Part shown: piece by piece, positions 59,930 through 64,000 of the stretch
How the letters are laid out: each line of letters starts with the position of its first letter
Position numbering within the stretch: position 1 is the stretch's first letter
From: Elysia chlorotica
Lineage: Eukaryota; Mollusca; Gastropoda; Plakobranchidae
Reading direction: 5' to 3'
Length of the DNA: 64,000 nt
Assembly (NCBI GenBank): GCA_003991915.1
Contig: RQTK01000535.1
Coordinates: forward strand, 124,001-188,000
Position numbers and translations under genes: made by a program
The notes under the pieces: generated by a model
Seen by the model: the letters and a program-made list of their open reading frames with translations, nothing else
Database searches by the model: none
What the model was told of the DNA's origin: nothing

Positions 59930-60905
59930 TGTGTTAACATCTCGTACATGGTGCACGTCACACACGAACAGATCCAGTTCTAAAGAACCCAACAGATGCT
60001 GGGACAAAAGTGTTCCTATACCACTCCGTTCTTGATGCAGGTTGCAAGATTTTATTGCCTCGAGCAGAGCGCACAAATTCTTGATTAAGTTCTACCTGCA
60101 TAGACAAGCTTTAGAATGGACAGTTTCTACATTTTCCAACTCGCAATTAATTTTGTCCCTACCTTTCTAAGAATAATAATAATTATTAATTTTATTTGTG
60201 TGTCTCCTGCTTTTAATCACACTTTCTATCAAAGAGGAATAAAAACGTGGGTTTTTTTTCTCCAATTCAGGAAATGCATTCTTTGGCGTATTTTTTTTGC
60301 ATAAGGCGTTACACGCGTATGCAAATTTATATTATTATCTACCGGAAAGCCAAAATTAATAGTTATGCTCTTGTATGCTCTACCTTGATCATCAATGGAA
60401 CATGTCTCTCATGCCTACATTCTATTACAATTTCCATAGTTTTCGACACATTTTAGTTGCAAGTACTTGTTTTCACACTGCAAATTTTCTGCCTGTTCTA
60501 AATAAGATGTTTTACCTGGGCCATAAAGAAGCCCTGAATATCAGAATCGTCCGCAAATTCTATGAAAACTGTGTCGGTTTGGTGTGTGCGGCAGTTATTG
60601 GCGTACAATGTGTACAGAGTGGGGGATAGAACTCAACCCTGGGGTGCTTCCGTATTCATTTTACGAATGTAGAAAATGTGTTATTCAATTTGACGTATTG
60701 TTTTCGCTATGTAAGAAATTCTAAGATCTATCAAATAAGATGTTTGTTAACAATTAGGGAAATCAATTTTTTCAACCATGATGTGTGGCTGTATGGTGTT
60801 AAATGCTGACAAAAAATCTATAAACAAAACACGCACATGTCTTTGTGCCTTCCATAGGAGTTTTATAATGAATAATAAATTATGTTGAATCTCGTTGGAA
60901 TCAAG
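59930..60905 (-). pseudogene. Relic of an L2/Rex1-like LINE reverse transcriptase
   Basis: On the minus strand, reading down from 60905, frames give VRVLFIDFLSAFNTIQPHIM (about 60790-60850), then QYVKLNNTFS. APQG followed by a stop and VLSPTLYTLY come next, then VFIEFADDSDIQGFFMAQ with the FADD catalytic motif at 60546-60557. The polymerase end ASRTEWYRNTFVPASVGFF lies near 59980-60045. This matches the order of polymerase motifs in L2/Rex1-type LINEs. It is broken by stops and frameshifts. Confidence 0.75.
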
Positions 60906-62099
60906 GGAAAAAAATCATAATCATAAGAATGATCCTTCTCATTATTTTTTGTTGTTGTTTTTTATAAGATGTTTTGTTTGTATTAAAAATGTATACAATG
61001 TATAATTTTGCATGTTCACATGTTCGACCTCCTTTGTGCATTGTATCTGTCCATACTTTGACTTTACCCATGGGATATACTAACATGCTTCTGCGCGTGA
61101 GTTTTCTTGGCATACTTTCAGGAACGTTGGAATTAACACTATTCCTTCCCTATTATTTCGTGTGTGTAAGAGGCATTTGGCATTGTTCGAAATGTCTATC
61201 TGTTTAAAGTTGTAAGAATCATACATAAATTTGAAGGGTAATATATGGGTTTTCATGAACAATGCTTTGTGAGGATATGACGTCATCATACTACATCACG
61301 TGACTTACTTTATGTTACTAAAATAGAATTCAGGCACACATGAACTCGACAACAATATTTGATAACTTTCAAGTGATTTATTTAACCAATCCAATATGTT
61401 ACCAAAATTGTTTTTTTAACATAATATTCACATGATAAAAAATATAGAAAATGTTTAAAACATTAGAAGGCTCTTAAACATTGCGAAATGCAAGAAATGG
61501 GCCCGAGGATGTCCATAGTGACAATGAAAAGTGATAAAATTGAAAAACAACAGACATGTTATAAATCAAAATGAAAGTAAATTTAAACAGAATTCAACAC
61601 AAAAGCTTTTGAATCAATTTCACTTTTGATCCCGTTGCAAGCTTATTATAGTAAATGTAATCTACGATCGTAGATTTCTTACAGAATCATGTTCAAAGAT
61701 GGGAGCACCAGCTGGGATTTGAACGACGGATCATCTGCTTGTGAGTCCACAGCACTAGTCGACTGAAGTGCCGGCACACCCTCTTGACTTATGGGCTACA
61801 TATACTCCATCGCTTTTTCATTCCTGTGACTTTAGATTAAAACAATATAATCCTTTCACATTTCGGGCAAAGTTTCCAATAACGAGCACAATAAACACCT
61901 ATGTTTAAAAAAAGTACTTTTCGGGTTTCCTTCTAAATCAAAATTATTTATCTTACTGAATTACAGATAATACGTTGCTATGGAAACACTTTCACCGAGG
62001 CAGTATTCCATATTATCTACCATGCCTGTAAGTTTAAGATACCAGGTTTACCAGGGAATTAAATTAGGCCTCGGTCTGAAATGTCACGGGGTGAAAGGC
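60906..62099. other. AT-rich, no gene seen
   Basis: Contains an 18-base palindrome AATCTACGATCGTAGATT (61659-61676) and a tRNA-like SINE head. Nothing else was recognised. Confidence 0.45.
61705..61787 (-). mobile_element. tRNA-like SINE head
   Basis: On the minus strand CGTTCAAATCCCAGC is a good box B, and CACTTCAGTCGACTAGTGCT resembles box A at the expected distance. It is likely a retroposon head and not a working tRNA. Confidence 0.4.
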
Positions 62100-62215
62100 G
62101 AGAGCGATATGAAATTCCATCGGATACCTCCATATCGATATCGCCCGGTCTAACTTCCGGAGCGCGCTTTGTGAAGTCACAGACTGTCAAGTTCCGGTAA
62201 TGAGGAAGATCTCAG
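62100..62215 (+). promoter_or_regulatory. Promoter-like CpG-containing stretch
   Basis: A local rise in GC and CpG (GGTCTAACTTCCGGAGCGCG) with an ETS-like ACTTCCGG at 62153-62160. A YY1/E2F-like GATGGCGGGAAA at 62215-62226 follows. There is no TATA box. These are features of TATA-less housekeeping promoters, but no gene downstream is confirmed within the window. Confidence 0.35.
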
Positions 62216-62374
62216 ATGGCGGGAAATCATGACCTGAAAATTATTCACCAGTTTCCTTTTTTGGCATCAATTCTCATTGGTGCTTTTACAGCCTGTTTAG
62301 TTTTGTGTAGTGTATCTTTTGGATTGTCAATAATTTTTTCACTTTCCGTTTATCACCGCCGGTATAATTTATAG
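62216..62374 (+). CDS. Small hypothetical ORF with a membrane-spanning segment
   Basis: ATG lies in the GATGGCGGG context, and the frame runs 52 residues to TAG. It begins MAGNHDLKIIHQFPF and contains a long hydrophobic stretch (about residues 14-46) ending YHRRYNL. It could be the coding start of a first exon or a chance frame. A 38-base imperfect duplication (TTTCCGTTT and CACCGCCG, twice) overlaps its end. No family recognised. Confidence 0.2.
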   Translation: MAGNHDLKIIHQFPFLASILIGAFTACLVLCSVSFGLSIIFSLSVYHRRYNL

Positions 62375-62379
62375 GTTCT

Positions 62380-63960
62380 TTTGTTTTTTTGGAATAATAA
62401 TTTTTTGGCTTTCCGTTTTACACCGCCGATAAGATAAGTCAATTCAAAGAAAATTAATTAGTGGGTGAAAAAAAATAATGCTAACTCTTGTGAAATTCAA
62501 ATTGTGTAACTATTCTCATTAGCTACAGTAGCTGGTAGCTCTAAACTACACCCTACCACTAATGAAGCAATACTAAGAGTTTAATTTCAAACTTCCCAGT
62601 GTTGATTACGGTAAAGCATAGCTAATAATCTGCTGATTAAACTGATATCCCAGACGCGAGGACATACAATCTGAGCTTTGGTTAGATTTGGTTAGTAACT
62701 GCCTTATCTCGTTTTAAACCTGATACTGACATAAACACCGTGAGATTTAATAATTAATACGACCGGGATCTTCGTGGGTGTTAATTAAATGTGGTTTGAT
62801 TGTGACATGATTTTCCAAAGATGAGGAAAGATTTTTTCTTGAATCACAAATAATTTAGAAGTGCACTAGTCACTTCAGTACGTTAGGCAAAGCAACAGCC
62901 ACCTTACAGTGATATTACATCTGTGGGAGCACAAAAGTTTGGGCTAAACAAAGGTCAAGCCCCAACCCAACCTGGAGCCTCCTAACTTTCTTGCAAGAGC
63001 GCCGTGGTTTTTGTAACGATAGCTTGTGGTAGAATTGTGAAAATACTCCGACCAATTGCAAGTACATGTACTTGCCAATGGTAGAGACTTACATTTCGCA
63101 GGGCTTGAACTTGACGTGATAGCGTATTGAAGGGTTGTCAGACTCAGATTGACAGTTTGTACTGCAAAATTATTTTATGATACATAAGAAGTTATAGTCC
63201 AAAGTCGAATTAACTTCCCTAAAAAATACATATAACTATAAAGACAATTGAATAATATTTGAAATATTTTAAGCAATACATAAATTGTGCTAGCTCGCGC
63301 TACCAGCAGGATGAGACTGAAGCCCCAAGCCCCAAGCCAGACGACGCGCCTGTGACAGTATACGAACCATTCTTCTTCAAAATCACAAAATGCGAGCCAT
63401 TATACTAGAATCTAATACTTCTCTTGTGCAATCAAAATTGAAAAAAAGGTTACAAGCAAAATCACAGAAGTTAATATGGTCGATATTCCTTAAGCCTTTC
63501 CAACCCAAGCACCATCTGGGCCTTTTTATTCCTGTGGCAAGGGAGATCACTCTATTTCTCTTTCGACTACATTTTTTTCAAAGCTTTTTATCAATGGCTT
63601 TCTCACAGTTTCTCAAAGTTAAAAAAAAAAAAAACTCTTAGATAGGAGAATGGATGAACTTTCTGAAAATATCTACTTTTATATGGTTTTTATTCAAAAT
63701 ATCCTGGAGAAAAAATTGAATTTGTTCTGTTTTTCTTGTTACTTGTGTGTATTTGGTATGCTAGCAACTCGGAGAGTAGAAAAAAAAAGATACGAGATGT
63801 GTGGAGAATAGATCTAAATCTCTATATGACTCGAAATTTTGGATTTTTGTTTAAATTTGACTCGAGTTTTTCGGCAACGTCTACCAAAATATCAGTCCAG
63901 TCTTCGTAAGGTCTCTAGATCTATAAAATTTAATTTTTGACTTGAACTGTCCCGATCGAC
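62380..63960. other. AT-rich, no gene confirmed
   Basis: No domain-bearing frame. At 63689-63694 the minus strand reads AATAAA, which could be the polyadenylation signal for the possible terminal exon at the window edge. Confidence 0.35.
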
Positions 63961-64000
63961 GCTTTAATTTGCTTCTTCCTCTTCATCATCACTCATCTCC

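Overview
The window looks like a piece of an animal nuclear genome. It is AT-rich and gene-poor, with introns bounded by GT and AG, many long microsatellites, tRNA-derived SINEs and decayed non-LTR retrotransposons, and one assembly gap (3488-3823). The SINE that ends in GTTGGACGTTAAACCAACC, the Tx1-type LINE and the heavy load of CT, AG, ATC and GATAA repeats fit a lophotrochozoan, most likely a gastropod mollusc. That placement is inference. Nothing bacterial or viral was recognised.

One protein-coding gene is well supported: a Ras-superfamily GTPase on the plus strand, with coding exons 30950-31014, 31304-31387, 31764-31938 and 32366-32713. The splice phases fit exactly and give 223 residues. 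G1 to G5 motifs are all present, but the positions equivalent to Ras Gly12, Gly13 and Gln61 are Ala, Ala and Ser, and there is no C-terminal CAAX box. The protein most resembles the RASD (Dexras/Rhes) type. A TATA-containing promoter and untranslated first exon at about 21987-22445, ending in a strong splice donor, may belong to it. Intron 1 would then be 8.5 kb and would contain the tandem 26.4-27.7 kb repeat.

Layout: 1-6.1 kb, simple repeats and the gap; 6.1-6.6 kb, a minus-strand reverse transcriptase relic; 6.9-12.8 kb, SINEs and a 5 x 41 bp hairpin array; 13.6 kb, an ATC array; 17.4-18.2 kb, one arm of a dispersed repeat and a 25 x 18 bp minisatellite; 19-21.5 kb, SINEs and an AG tract; 22-32.9 kb, the GTPase locus; 35.3 kb, a CTA array; 35.9-39.6 kb, a Tx1-type LINE with target-site duplication; 39.6-40.5 kb, remains of a second LINE; 46.1-46.6 kb, a 31-bp array; 53.1-57.6 kb, two identical 107-bp repeats around SINE pieces; 59.9-60.9 kb, a third LINE relic on the minus strand; 62.1-62.4 kb, a CpG-containing promoter-like stretch with a small ORF.

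Most of the remaining open frames are translations of simple repeats or chance frames, and they are not reported as genes. The genes do not form a pathway. Apart from the GTPase, what the window shows is transposable-element activity and repeat turnover.
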